Below, piece by piece: positions 1-10,217 of a stretch of DNA of 64,000 bases (positions are counted from its first letter, which is position 1; each line of letters starts with the position of its first letter). This DNA is from Anaerolineales bacterium UBA2395 (GTDB taxonomy: Bacteria; Chloroflexota; Anaerolineae; Anaerolineales; Villigracilaceae). The notes beneath the pieces were generated by a model that saw only the letters and a list, made by a program, of their open reading frames with translations, made no database searches and was not told the origin of the DNA. A program made the position numbers and the translations under genes. The stretch is from contig DDSH01000016.1 in assembly GCA_002343775.1 (NCBI GenBank), positions 69,587-133,586 of the forward strand, written 5' to 3'.

Positions 1-579
1 CATCGCGGCGATTTCAACAAGGTCGGTAGTTCCAGAGAAACCATAGACAAGGCTGAAGCCATAGAGCATGACAGTTGATGCAACGGTACCGAACAAAAGA
101 TATTTGAAACCCGCTTCGGTCGAGCGCTCGTCATTGAGCAGGAAGCCGGAGAGAATATACAATGGAATGGACGCGGTTTCAATCGCGAGGTAAAGCATGA
201 CCAAATCTGAGGAAACCGCCATCAGATTCATGCCAAGCAGCGAAGCGAGCAAAAGCAGATACGCCTCACCACGTTTACCAGCCTTCTCGTGATCCATCAA
301 AAGCAAAGCCGTGGCTGCACCTGCGAACATGAAGAGCATCTTGAGGAAGAAACCCAGCCAGTCAAAGCGGATCATGCCGCCGAGGGTGGCTGTCGGTTCG
401 CCGGGGCGACCGAAGAGCAGGCTGACGATCATTGTCACGAGCAGTCCACCCGCAGTCAACCAACCTGCGTTGCGACGCTGGTCTTCCTTCCAGAACGGCT
501 CAAAGATGAGGATCAAAAGCCCAAGGGCAAGGATCAAGATTTCGGGGAGGATGGAGGCGAAGGTTATCGGGGTAAACAT
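1..579 (-). CDS. nuoN: NADH-quinone oxidoreductase subunit N (NuoN), N-terminal part
   Basis: The minus-strand frame starts at ATG 577-579 and runs off the left window edge, giving the first 193 codons. The protein begins MFTPITFASILPEILILALG and continues as alternating hydrophobic helices with the NuoN-type segment around LAIETASIPLYILSGFL, which carries the conserved Glu of transmembrane helix 5. NuoN is one of the antiporter-like proton-pumping subunits of complex I in the cytoplasmic membrane. Its start shares one base with the TAA of the nuoM in front (TAATG), so translation is probably coupled. It is the last visible gene of the operon. The rest of the gene lies outside the window. Confidence 0.93.
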   Translation of the reverse strand, partial: MFTPITFASILPEILILALGLLILIFEPFWKEDQRRNAGWLTAGGLLVTMIVSLLFGRPGEPTATLGGMIRFDWLGFFLKMLFMFAGAATALLLMDHEKAGKRGEAYLLLLASLLGMNLMAVSSDLVMLYLAIETASIPLYILSGFLLNDERSTEAGFKYLLFGTVASTVMLYGFSLVYGFSGTTDLVEIAAM

Positions 580-2096
580 TATGCACCTCCCAGCAGGCGC
601 ATGATATTCTCAACGCCCGTCGAAACCATCGGGACCATTACACTGGGGAATAAACCGATGGCGATCATGAACAAACACAGGGTCACGATGGCAACTTTGT
701 CGAGAACAGTCACATCACCGACATGACCTTCCAGGTTTTCAGGGAGTGGCGAGAAGAACACTTTGCGAATATTCATCATAATGTAGGCTGCGGTAATGAC
801 GATGGAAATGCTGGAAATAACCGCCACCAACCACTGTTCGCGCCACACACCCATGAAGATGGGGAACTCCGCAACAAAGCCTGAGAAGCCGGGCATACCC
901 ATCGAAACCAGGCCGCCGATGATAAAACCGATGGCAGCGAAAGGCATGATCTTCGCCATGCCGCCCAGTTCAGGGATCATACGCGTGTGAGCGCGGTCAT
1001 AGATCATACCGGTCACGGCAAAGAAGAGAGCCGTCATCACACCGTGTGAGAACATTTGCACGCCTGCGCCGACCAGACCAGTCTCATTGAGGGTGGAAAC
1101 GCCAAGCACCACCAAACCCATGTGTGAAACGGACGAGAAACCGATCATGTATTTCAGGTCGGTTTGGACGAAGGCGATATAGGCGCCATACACAACCGCG
1201 ACACCTGCAAAACCCATGATGAGGGGAGCCCAGGTCTTCGCGCCTTCGGGCAGGAGCATCACGCCCACACGCAAGGCGGCGAACGCGCCGAGTTTCATCA
1301 GCACGCCTGCATGGAACATGGAGACGGCGGTCGGCGCCGCAACGTGACCATCTGGCGACCAGTTGTGGAAGGGCCAGATACCGCCCAACACTGCAAATCC
1401 CAAAAAGACAGGCAGGAACCACAGGTTTTGGAAAGCGGTCGAGAAGCCTGCGGTTTCCATATCGAGCATGTTGAAGGAAAGCACGCCAGTATTCTGGTAT
1501 TGCACCCAGTACATGGCAAGGGCACCGACGAGGGCAACCACGGAACCAATGAACAGGTAGAGGGTCAGTTTCATTGCGGCGTACTCGCGGGTCTTGACCC
1601 AGCCCCAAATGGCGATGAGCAGGTACATCGGGAAGACGGCGATCTCATAGAAGAAGAACAGCATGAACAGGTCTAGCGAGACGAACACACCGAACACGCC
1701 ACCTGCCAACAAGAAGAGGAAGGCAAAGAACTCACGCGGACGGTCTTGAATGCCAGACATGACATGCGGATCGTCATCTCCCCATGAGATGAGCACACCC
1801 GTGAACATGACGATACCCGTCAGCAGAACAAGCGGGGCGCTCATGCCGTCCACGCCGAAGAACAGGGTGATACCCAATTGCGGCAGCCAGTTGTATTGCT
1901 CCAGGAATTGGTAACCGGTCATGTCACCGAGCAGGTACTGAAGATAGACCCAACCGGAAAGCAAGAGATCGATTGTTGCCGTGGCAAGCGCCACGGCGCG
2001 GGTCTCATTCTTCCGCGCGGCAGGCATCATCAGGATGATGACCCCTGCAATGAAGGGAAGGAATGTAATAACACTTAGGATGGGAAAATTCATCAT
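579..2096 (-). CDS. nuoM: NADH-quinone oxidoreductase subunit M (NuoM), second copy
   Basis: A 505-residue antiporter-like complex I subunit with about 14 hydrophobic helices and the NuoM signatures MLFFFYE (TM5 Glu), WPFHNW, and GFVAEF. It is the second of two adjacent nuoM genes. Compared with the neighbouring copy at 2104-3627, the stretch in front of WPFH reads FAVLGGI instead of FAVKVPL, so the conserved TM7 lysine used for proton transfer is replaced by leucine. The later lysine in LMKLGAF is kept. Two ATG codons occur in a row at 2096 and 2093 behind AGAGGTGG; the second has the better spacing. It lies 7 bases after the other nuoM and overlaps nuoN by one base. Function as a pump or as a structural spacer is open. 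Confidence 0.93.
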   Translation of the reverse strand: MMNFPILSVITFLPFIAGVIILMMPAARKNETRAVALATATIDLLLSGWVYLQYLLGDMTGYQFLEQYNWLPQLGITLFFGVDGMSAPLVLLTGIVMFTGVLISWGDDDPHVMSGIQDRPREFFAFLFLLAGGVFGVFVSLDLFMLFFFYEIAVFPMYLLIAIWGWVKTREYAAMKLTLYLFIGSVVALVGALAMYWVQYQNTGVLSFNMLDMETAGFSTAFQNLWFLPVFLGFAVLGGIWPFHNWSPDGHVAAPTAVSMFHAGVLMKLGAFAALRVGVMLLPEGAKTWAPLIMGFAGVAVVYGAYIAFVQTDLKYMIGFSSVSHMGLVVLGVSTLNETGLVGAGVQMFSHGVMTALFFAVTGMIYDRAHTRMIPELGGMAKIMPFAAIGFIIGGLVSMGMPGFSGFVAEFPIFMGVWREQWLVAVISSISIVITAAYIMMNIRKVFFSPLPENLEGHVGDVTVLDKVAIVTLCLFMIAIGLFPSVMVPMVSTGVENIMRLLGGA

Positions 2097-2103
2097 CCAC
2101 CTC

Positions 2104-3627
2104 TTAGAACAGAGCCACTACGGCTTTGTTGATTACTTCGAGAAGCCACGCGGGCCAGATGCCAAGAATAAGCATCAGCGCCATAAGCGGAACGATGACA
2201 AAAAGTTCGCGCGTGTTAATCTCGGTCAGTTTGTGTTCGCCGTGTGCCCAATGTTCGTTCATGGGTCCGTGCAGGACGCTCTTGATGCCCTTGAGGATGT
2301 ACGCGCCTGTGAAAAGCAGACCAAGCATGGCAATGACGGTGTATATGGTCAGCACGGGATACGCGCCTCGCACCACCATGAATTCTGATACAAAGCCATT
2401 GAGACCGGGCAACCCCAGCGAAGCCATTGACGTGAAGATCAGAATGCCGCCATAGATCGGCACCAGCGGGAACAAGCCGCCGAAGTCGTTCAGGTTGCGG
2501 GTGTGTGTCCGTTCGTAGATCACACCCACGAGGAAGAACATTCCCGCCGCCGACAAACCGTGATTGAACATCTGCAAGACCGCGCCACTCATGGCGATGT
2601 GCGCATCAGCGGTACCGGCGGCAAGTCCAGCCGCGGCGATGCCAAGCACCACAAAGCCCATGTGATTCACAGAAGAATACGCGACAAGGCGTTTGAAGTC
2701 CGTCTGACCGAAGGAACCGAATGCACCAAAGACGATTGCGCCAACAGCGAGAACAGCCAGTACTCCTGCGAAGATCTTCGCTTCGAGCGGATAGAGCGGC
2801 AGCACAAGGCGGATAAAACCGTACGCACCGAGTTTGAGCAGCACGCCCGCGAGGATCATCGACCCAGCGGTCGGGGCTTCGGTGTGAGCATCGGGCAGCC
2901 ACGTATGGAAGGGCCACAGCGGAACTTTCACCGCGAAGGCGATGGCGAACGCCCAAAAGGCGATCGTCTTGACCGTGCCGACCGACATCCCCAAGAGGAC
3001 AGAATCCGCTGTCAGCGAATTCCAACGCTCATAGAGGGCAAGCAGGTCATAGGTCCCGAAAAGAACGCCGAGCATTTGCACAGCCAGCAGCAGACCGAGC
3101 GATCCGCCCATGGTGTAGATCATGAACTTGAGCGAAGCGTAGTCCCGGTTCGCGCTCCCCCACTGGTTGATGAGGAAGTACATCGGAACCAGACCGATCT
3201 CCCAGAACACGAAGAAGATGAGCAGGTCGAGCGCCATGAACACACCGAGCATGCCTGTTTCGAGGAACAGGAAGAGCATCATGTACGGCTTGACGCGGTC
3301 GGTCACGCTGAACGAGGCGAGGATGGCAAGCGGCGTGAGGAAGGTGGTGAGCAAAACCATCGAGAGCGAAATGCCATCCACGCCGAGGTGGAAGGAAGAA
3401 TTGATGGCTTCGTACCAGACATATTTTTCTTCGAACTGAAAACCGGTGGCGTTCGGATCGAAGTTATTCCAAAGCACAAGCGTGAGCACGAAGGGGATCA
3501 GGCTGGTGGCAAACGCAAACCAACGCAGAAGTTTCGTCTCGCCACTCGGCAGGAAGAGCATGATCAATGCCGCAATGGTCGGCAGGAAAAGGATCAGGCT
3601 AAGGAGATGATCGTTGATAAATTCCAT
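2104..3627 (-). CDS. nuoM: NADH-quinone oxidoreductase subunit M (NuoM), first copy
   Basis: A 507-residue complex I antiporter-like subunit. It has the canonical residues: FVFWEIGLVPMYFLI for the TM5 glutamate, VKVPLWPFHTWLPDAH for the TM7 lysine, LLKLGAYGF for the TM8 lysine, and GFVSEF for the TM12 glutamate. Length matches the family (about 500 residues). A clear ribosome site AGGAG lies before ATG 3627. The gene sits between nuoL (9 bases upstream) and the second nuoM (7 bases downstream), all on the minus strand. Its role is proton translocation in the membrane arm of complex I. Of the two NuoM copies this is the one with all usual charged residues. Confidence 0.95.
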   Translation of the reverse strand: MEFINDHLLSLILFLPTIAALIMLFLPSGETKLLRWFAFATSLIPFVLTLVLWNNFDPNATGFQFEEKYVWYEAINSSFHLGVDGISLSMVLLTTFLTPLAILASFSVTDRVKPYMMLFLFLETGMLGVFMALDLLIFFVFWEIGLVPMYFLINQWGSANRDYASLKFMIYTMGGSLGLLLAVQMLGVLFGTYDLLALYERWNSLTADSVLLGMSVGTVKTIAFWAFAIAFAVKVPLWPFHTWLPDAHTEAPTAGSMILAGVLLKLGAYGFIRLVLPLYPLEAKIFAGVLAVLAVGAIVFGAFGSFGQTDFKRLVAYSSVNHMGFVVLGIAAAGLAAGTADAHIAMSGAVLQMFNHGLSAAGMFFLVGVIYERTHTRNLNDFGGLFPLVPIYGGILIFTSMASLGLPGLNGFVSEFMVVRGAYPVLTIYTVIAMLGLLFTGAYILKGIKSVLHGPMNEHWAHGEHKLTEINTRELFVIVPLMALMLILGIWPAWLLEVINKAVVALF

Positions 3628-3636
3628 CTTGTGCTC

Positions 3637-5781
<2,145 letters not shown>

Positions 5782-5787
5782 GCGTCC

Positions 5788-6096
5788 CTACCACTTCAAC
5801 ATATCGAGTTCATCTGCAACCACCGTATTGCGACGGCGGTACACAGAAATGACCAAAGCCAACCCCACAGACACTTCCGCAGCGGCAACGGCAAACACGA
5901 TGACGGCAAACACCTGTCCCGCCATTGCCATCACGTCGCTGTAGCGCCAAAACGCCACGAGGTTGATATTTACGGCGTTGAGCATCAACTCCACACCGAG
6001 CAGGATCGCAATGGCGTTGCGCCGCGTCAGCACACCGAACAAGCCAATGCTGAACAACGCCGCTGCGAACATGAGATACCAGGAAAGAGGAACCAT
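5788..6096 (-). CDS. nuoK: NADH-quinone oxidoreductase subunit K (NuoK)
   Basis: 102 residues with three hydrophobic helices, starting MVPLSWYLMFAAALF. The family segment LLGVELMLNAVNINLVAF carries the conserved membrane glutamate between the second helices, and AAAEVSVGLAL carries the second one. The open frame runs upstream to 6144, but the ATG at 6096 is chosen because AGGAGG lies just before it and because the family starts there. NuoK passes protons or conformational change between NuoJ/H and the antiporter subunits. It sits 13 bases after nuoJ and 6 before nuoL. Confidence 0.95.
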   Translation of the reverse strand: MVPLSWYLMFAAALFSIGLFGVLTRRNAIAILLGVELMLNAVNINLVAFWRYSDVMAMAGQVFAVIVFAVAAAEVSVGLALVISVYRRRNTVVADELDMLKW

Positions 6097-6109
6097 ATCC
6101 CTGCGCCTC

Positions 6110-6631
6110 CTATTTCTTATCAGACCGGGGATTGAACGCGACATACACCGCGCCCACCAGCGCCGCCAACAAGAGAACGGACGCCACTTCGAACGGCAGG
6201 ACGAACGCCTCCGGCGAAGTCAACGCCTCGCCCAACAAGCCGATCGCATCGAATTCAGCCGGAAGTTCGGCGGCGATATTCCGAAAGCCGCTCCAACCCG
6301 AAAGCAGGAACGCCAAACCGGCAAACACCAACACTGCAACGAGCGCGCCCGCCCACCAGTTCTTATTCATCTGCGGACCGCTGTCGCGCATATCTTTGCG
6401 GGTGAGCATGACTGCGAAAATGAAAAGGATGGCGATGGCGCCAATGTAGACCACCACCTGAACCACCGCAATGAAGTTCGCGTTCAGCAGCGCATACGCC
6501 ACTGCCACACCGAACAGCGTGGATACGAGCCACAAAGCCGCATGGACGAGGTTACGGGTCGTCACCACCATCAGCCCGGAGCCGATAGTATACGCGGCAA
6601 CAATCATGAAAATAATCTGTTGTGCTGTCAT
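6110..6631 (-). CDS. nuoJ: NADH-quinone oxidoreductase subunit J (NuoJ)
   Basis: 173 residues, five hydrophobic helices. The start MTAQQIIFMIVAAYTIGSG is picked at 6631 behind AAGGTGA; the frame is open further upstream, but that part overlaps nuoH. The conserved NuoJ segment VVQVVVYIGAIAILFIFAVML, containing the invariant tyrosine of helix 3, lies at about residues 52-72. NuoJ couples quinone reduction to the membrane-arm pumps. nuoH ends 11 bases before it. In most bacteria nuoI stands between nuoH and nuoJ; it is absent here. Confidence 0.94.
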   Translation of the reverse strand: MTAQQIIFMIVAAYTIGSGLMVVTTRNLVHAALWLVSTLFGVAVAYALLNANFIAVVQVVVYIGAIAILFIFAVMLTRKDMRDSGPQMNKNWWAGALVAVLVFAGLAFLLSGWSGFRNIAAELPAEFDAIGLLGEALTSPEAFVLPFEVASVLLLAALVGAVYVAFNPRSDKK

Positions 6632-6642
6632 AGGAATCACCT

Positions 6643-7839
6643 TTAGTGATGCGCCTCCACAGGGTTCTTCACACCCTCCACCTGCATGCGTTCCTTGCGG
6701 GTGACAGAGCGGGCGATCTCCAGCGCGACCCAACCTGTGACCACGTTGGCGAGCAACATGCCAAGAACGTAAAGCCAGGTCGGGGCACCAGCGAGCAGCG
6801 CGTTCATCAGCGCCGTCACCAGCAGGAGGGCAAACGCCAGCGGGGTGAGGAATTTCCAATTGAAGCCAAGCATCTGGTCGATGCGGATGCGCATCATGGT
6901 GTACTTGACCCACATGATGACCCAGTAGCCGATCATCGCCTTGATGATGAGGATCAGGATCGCAAGGAATGGGCTGACCTGTTCCAGACCGAAGAAGCGA
7001 TACCCCCCGAAGAACAGGATCATCCAAAAACCGCCAAATGTGAAGGCATGCAGAAGTTCACCGGCATAGAACATGCCGAACTTCATGCCGGAATATTCGA
7101 TGTTGAAGCCGGAAACCAGTTCAGACTCGCCTTCCGCGAGGTCGAAGGGAGCGCGTCCCAATTCGGCAATGGCGGCGATCAGGAAGATCAATGCACCCAA
7201 CGGAGACAAGATGAAGAAGGGGATCGGGTCTTGCGCCTGAATGATGGTGTTCATGCTCATCGAACCCGCATAGATGGTCGGAATCATCAGCATGGTCAGC
7301 ATCGGGATTTCGAACGAAACCATCACCGCCACCTGACGGAATGCGCCGATCATCGCGAACTTGTTGTTAGACGACCAGCCCGCCATAATGATGGAGAGCG
7401 TCCCGATGGCTCCGGCAGCGATCAAGAACAACACACCCACGTTCAAATCCACGCCGAGCATCACAGGCGCGAGCGGCACCACCGCCCACAAGATCAAGAC
7501 CGACATCATCGAGAGGATCGGCGCGAGGTTGTACACAACCTTATCCGCCCCGCCGGGGGTCGTATCCTCTTTGATGATGAGTTTGATGATGTCTGCGAAC
7601 GGCTGTATCAAACCGAAGGGTCCCACCCGGTTCGGACCGACGCGATCCTGGAAGCGAGCCACCACCTTACGCTCGATCCAAACGAGGAAGATATCCAGCA
7701 CCATCAACAATGCGATGAGCAGGAACACGCCAAGGAAGGCGACCAGCACATGGGCAAACACTGCATCCAAACCCCAGCCGGTCAGGAGTCCCTCAAGCCA
7801 ATCCGCGGCAACTTTCAGGGGGTCATTCCAAAAACTCAT
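6643..7839 (-). CDS. nuoH: NADH-quinone oxidoreductase subunit H (NuoH)
   Basis: 398 residues, longer than the usual 320-350 because of extra N-terminal and C-terminal segments. Family signatures are WIERKVVARFQDRVGPNRVGP near residue 55-75 and the acidic quinone-site loop ELGRAPFDLAEGESELVSGF. NuoH forms the quinone chamber at the base of the membrane arm. The C-terminal tail after the last helix (ARSVTRKERMQVEG) is polar. The start has GGAGTGATTT before ATG. It follows nuoA after a 116-base spacer with a hairpin and precedes nuoJ by 11 bases. Confidence 0.95.
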   Translation of the reverse strand: MSFWNDPLKVAADWLEGLLTGWGLDAVFAHVLVAFLGVFLLIALLMVLDIFLVWIERKVVARFQDRVGPNRVGPFGLIQPFADIIKLIIKEDTTPGGADKVVYNLAPILSMMSVLILWAVVPLAPVMLGVDLNVGVLFLIAAGAIGTLSIIMAGWSSNNKFAMIGAFRQVAVMVSFEIPMLTMLMIPTIYAGSMSMNTIIQAQDPIPFFILSPLGALIFLIAAIAELGRAPFDLAEGESELVSGFNIEYSGMKFGMFYAGELLHAFTFGGFWMILFFGGYRFFGLEQVSPFLAILILIIKAMIGYWVIMWVKYTMMRIRIDQMLGFNWKFLTPLAFALLLVTALMNALLAGAPTWLYVLGMLLANVVTGWVALEIARSVTRKERMQVEGVKNPVEAHH

Positions 7840-7906
7840 AAATCACTCCTGTTGCCCTCACCCACCCATGAAAAACGGGGCAAGGGATTTCCTATTACAC
7901 AAAGAA

Positions 7907-7936
7907 AAGGCTGAAAGGAAAGTTCCGTTCAGCCTT
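7907..7936 (-). terminator. Hairpin with T-rich tail between nuoA and nuoH
   Basis: Arms AAGGCTGAA and TTCAGCCTT pair over 9 bases with a 12-base loop. On the minus strand the stem is followed by TTCTTTG, so it resembles an intrinsic terminator or attenuator inside the operon. It lies exactly where nuoB-G would be expected. A second inverted pair TTGCCC/GGGCAA lies beside it at about 7853-7883. Confidence 0.5.
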
Positions 7937-7955
7937 CTCTTGATTTTCTAAAGAT

Positions 7956-8309
7956 TTACACCCATTCCAACATTCCCTTGCGCCAGGTGTAAACCAGACC
8001 AACCACGAGGATCGATACAAAAATGATGCCCTCGATCACAACATACAAGCCGAGCTGCCCGGTCTTCACCGCCCACGGGAACAGAAAAACAGCCTCCACG
8101 TCGAACACGAGGAAGACAAGGGCAAAAATGTAGTATTGAGCCTTGAATTGGATCCACGCATCCCCCACCGCTTCGATACCGCACTCGTAGGTGGACTCCT
8201 TGATAGGGTTGGGTTTCTTGGGTCCGAAGATGAAGCCCGCTGCAATTGCGCCGATCGGGATGATCAAACCAACGACAATAAACAGGGCAATATACAACCA
8301 CTCATTCAT
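7956..8309 (-). CDS. nuoA: NADH-quinone oxidoreductase subunit A (NuoA)
   Basis: 117 residues with three hydrophobic helices. The signature STYECGIEAVGDAWIQF lies near residue 40-55 and the LVFLVFDVEAVFLFPWA segment carries the conserved acidic pair in helix 2. NuoA sits next to NuoH, J and K at the quinone end of complex I. GGAG precedes ATG 8309. It is the first gene of the visible membrane-arm operon; nuoB, C, D, E, F, G and I are not in the window and must lie elsewhere if the complex is complete. Confidence 0.95.
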   Translation of the reverse strand: MNEWLYIALFIVVGLIIPIGAIAAGFIFGPKKPNPIKESTYECGIEAVGDAWIQFKAQYYIFALVFLVFDVEAVFLFPWAVKTGQLGLYVVIEGIIFVSILVVGLVYTWRKGMLEWV

Positions 8310-8348
8310 TTGCTCGCTCCAATGGGAATTTCTTACAACGTATGGGGC

Positions 8349-8357
8349 ATTGTACCA
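8349..8357 (-). promoter_or_regulatory. Probable extended -10 promoter of the nuo operon
   Basis: The minus strand reads TGGTACAAT about 40 bases before the nuoA start, a TGn-extended -10 box. No good -35 hexamer was found. Placement is inferred. Confidence 0.4.
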
Positions 8358-8410
8358 TAAAGGACAATTCGTCTCCCATTAACCCGTGCCCATTTTTGGG
8401 GTGATATTTG

Positions 8411-9190
8411 TCATATTTTCCGTGATGTTTTTCCAGGTTTTCTGCGCCGCTTGCTAAACCTGCCCCAAACGAAATTCACGATATCTTTGAAGAAAGGAAA
8501 CCCAACGACAACACCCAACACCGACCCGACCACACCAGAAGTCCGCACAAAATTGGTGGAAAAGCCAAAGAAATCCACCGCTTCGATCTCGACAATTTGA
8601 GCGGATACCGCCATGCGGCTTTCTTCTCCGCTGGAGCGTTCGACAAAGACCAGATGCAGCCAGATGGTGCCGCGATACGTCCCCACCTCCTGCGGTCGGA
8701 TGCTCCAATAAAAGGTAACCGACTCTCCCTGCCGCAGCATCTGATACGTGGCGCCAGGCGGCTCAACCTGCATGCCCGCAATGTCAAACCGCGCCTCGGC
8801 GGTGACGGTGTGCGATTCGTACAAATTAGGGATTTCAATGACCTCGCCCTCCACCACATTACCTTCGAATTCGGCTGTCGGCGTGATGTTGCCCAGGTCA
8901 TCCACCTCCAGTGTAAGGCGGACAATGTCGCTTTCTGCCCCGGCTTTGACGCGGGACGGGTATTCCAGCGTCAGGCGGCGGGTTTCAGGGATGGCAGGCT
9001 GGGCAAAATCACCCGTCATGGGGAAGATCGGCGTCGGCGTGGAGAGAACATCCGAAGTTGGCTCGGCGGCAGGCGCTTGGGGGGTTTCGGGAGCAGCAGA
9101 CATCGCGCCGCAGGCAGCAAGTGCAAGAGACAACGTCCACGCGGCGAAGAGCAGGAAAAGCGTTCGGGGAGAAAAAAATTTATAGATCAT
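8411..9190 (-). CDS. Lipoprotein with C-terminal membrane anchor, unknown function
   Basis: 259 residues. The N terminus has a charged start, a hydrophobic stretch and a lipobox-like LALAACG, then an Ala/Pro/Thr linker. The middle (about residues 65-205) is predicted to be beta-rich and resembles no family I can name with confidence. Near residue 215-240 lies a second hydrophobic segment (SGVVGSVLGVVVGF), followed by a strongly basic tail (KRRRKPGKTSRKI) that should face the cytoplasm. So the protein would be held at both ends, with the middle outside. Its ATG overlaps the TGA of the 58-residue gene upstream (ATGA), which itself overlaps the nucleotidyltransferase-like gene, so the three are likely co-translated. 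Confidence 0.8.
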   Translation of the reverse strand: MIYKFFSPRTLFLLFAAWTLSLALAACGAMSAAPETPQAPAAEPTSDVLSTPTPIFPMTGDFAQPAIPETRRLTLEYPSRVKAGAESDIVRLTLEVDDLGNITPTAEFEGNVVEGEVIEIPNLYESHTVTAEARFDIAGMQVEPPGATYQMLRQGESVTFYWSIRPQEVGTYRGTIWLHLVFVERSSGEESRMAVSAQIVEIEAVDFFGFSTNFVRTSGVVGSVLGVVVGFPFFKDIVNFVWGRFSKRRRKPGKTSRKI

Positions 9191-9363
9191 GCGACAGGCT
9201 CAAAGTCGGGGTGAAGCGAGGTGGGTGTGGGCAGTTGCATTTCGGTTGGGGAGATCTCCCGGATGCGTGTTTCACGCGGGTTGGGCGAGAATCCCCAGAT
9301 CAAAAATGCGACGGAAATCGTAAGAATGATAATTGCAAAAATGAGCCTGATTTTTCTGATCAT
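9187..9363 (-). CDS. 58-residue single-span membrane protein, unknown function
   Basis: A short gene joined on both sides by ATGA overlaps: its ATG shares bases with the TGA of the gene ending at 9360, and its TGA (9187-9189) shares bases with the ATG at 9190. The product starts MIRKIRLIFAIIILTISV, giving a basic start and one membrane helix of about 20 residues, then a short polar, proline-rich tail (PNPRETRIREISPTEMQL). The double overlap is strong evidence that it is translated. No family is recognised. It may be a small partner of the anchored lipoprotein downstream. Confidence 0.7.
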   Translation of the reverse strand: MIRKIRLIFAIIILTISVAFLIWGFSPNPRETRIREISPTEMQLPTPTSLHPDFEPVA

Positions 9364-10115
9364 CGATCCACTTCTTCCACTTCAATGTACCACTTGACGC
9401 GCGTGCCGACACGGTCGCGCAATTGCCAAGCAAGCGGTTTTGGCATGGTTTCAAATGTTTTCAAAATCTCTTGCACACGGCTGATGATGGTCTGACGTTC
9501 CTCCAGCGAAAGTGGCAGATCCGGTGATTGGACGAATTCCTCCACGCGCCGCAGGTTGATGGAGGTTGTCTTGTACAAGCCCCAATCGTGGCTGCACAAA
9601 CGCGCCAGGACGGGCAGGTTGATCTTTTCATTATCGTCGCTGCCAGTTTCGTTGTTCAATAAAATGGAGGTGATGTCGAGCAGGTCCTTTCGGTTGAGTT
9701 CGAGGATCTGCGCTTTTGAGAGCAGCAACTCCGCCAGCGGAATGGTGACCGGGTCGAAGGGAAGGCGGTCTTCGAGCGGGATCTTGTGGCACATTTCGAA
9801 ATCGCCGATGAAGATGTCGATCTTCATGCCGTTTTTTTCGTCGTTATAGATCTGGCGCTGCGAGCCGTTGAGGATGTTAAATTGTTTGTCCGGGCTGTAC
9901 CCGGCTGTGGACATGAAGGCTTCGAACTCGCGCCGCTGTTTTTTTGCGACCACAAAATCAAGGTCGGCAAAGTCACGCACGAACAGCGGATGATTGCGTT
10001 TGTTGTGTGCCTGAACCGCCAGCCCGCCAATGGCTCGAATTTGGATATTCTTTGCATTCCCCGCCTCGATCAACCGATGCATTTCCGTCAAAATTTCCTG
10101 CGAAGTTAACGCCAT
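9360..10115 (-). CDS. Nucleotidyltransferase-fold protein (AbiEii/MNT-like)
   Basis: 251 residues. The N-terminal part has the nucleotidyltransferase pattern: GG at residues 30-31, then Asp51-x-Asp53 (FADLDFVV), and a third acidic strand KIDIFIGD at 99-105. After this come the region LAELLLSKAQILE and an alpha-helical C-terminal half, as in AbiEii-like and other minimal nucleotidyltransferases. Family members transfer nucleotides to proteins, RNA or small molecules; some are toxins. No matching antitoxin gene (AbiEi-type winged helix) is next to it. It is the first of three overlapping genes with a small membrane protein and a lipoprotein, which is not the usual AbiE layout. Substrate unknown. 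Confidence 0.65.
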   Translation of the reverse strand: MALTSQEILTEMHRLIEAGNAKNIQIRAIGGLAVQAHNKRNHPLFVRDFADLDFVVAKKQRREFEAFMSTAGYSPDKQFNILNGSQRQIYNDEKNGMKIDIFIGDFEMCHKIPLEDRLPFDPVTIPLAELLLSKAQILELNRKDLLDITSILLNNETGSDDNEKINLPVLARLCSHDWGLYKTTSINLRRVEEFVQSPDLPLSLEERQTIISRVQEILKTFETMPKPLAWQLRDRVGTRVKWYIEVEEVDR

Positions 10116-10137
10116 CCATTCACCTTGAAAAAATCAC

Positions 10138-10190
10138 CACAGATGAACACTGATGAATGTGTTTTCTCACAACCATCAATGTTCATCTGC
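10138..10190. repeat. Imperfect inverted repeat
   Basis: The arms CAGATGAACACTGATG and CATCAATGTTCATCTG face each other with about 20 bases between. It lies between the permease gene and the nucleotidyltransferase gene. The phrase CACAGATGAACAC is of a type seen as dispersed intergenic repeats in other genomes, which is from memory. Confidence 0.5.
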
Positions 10191-10217
10191 GTTTATGTGT
10201 GGTTTGTCCCCTGTACT

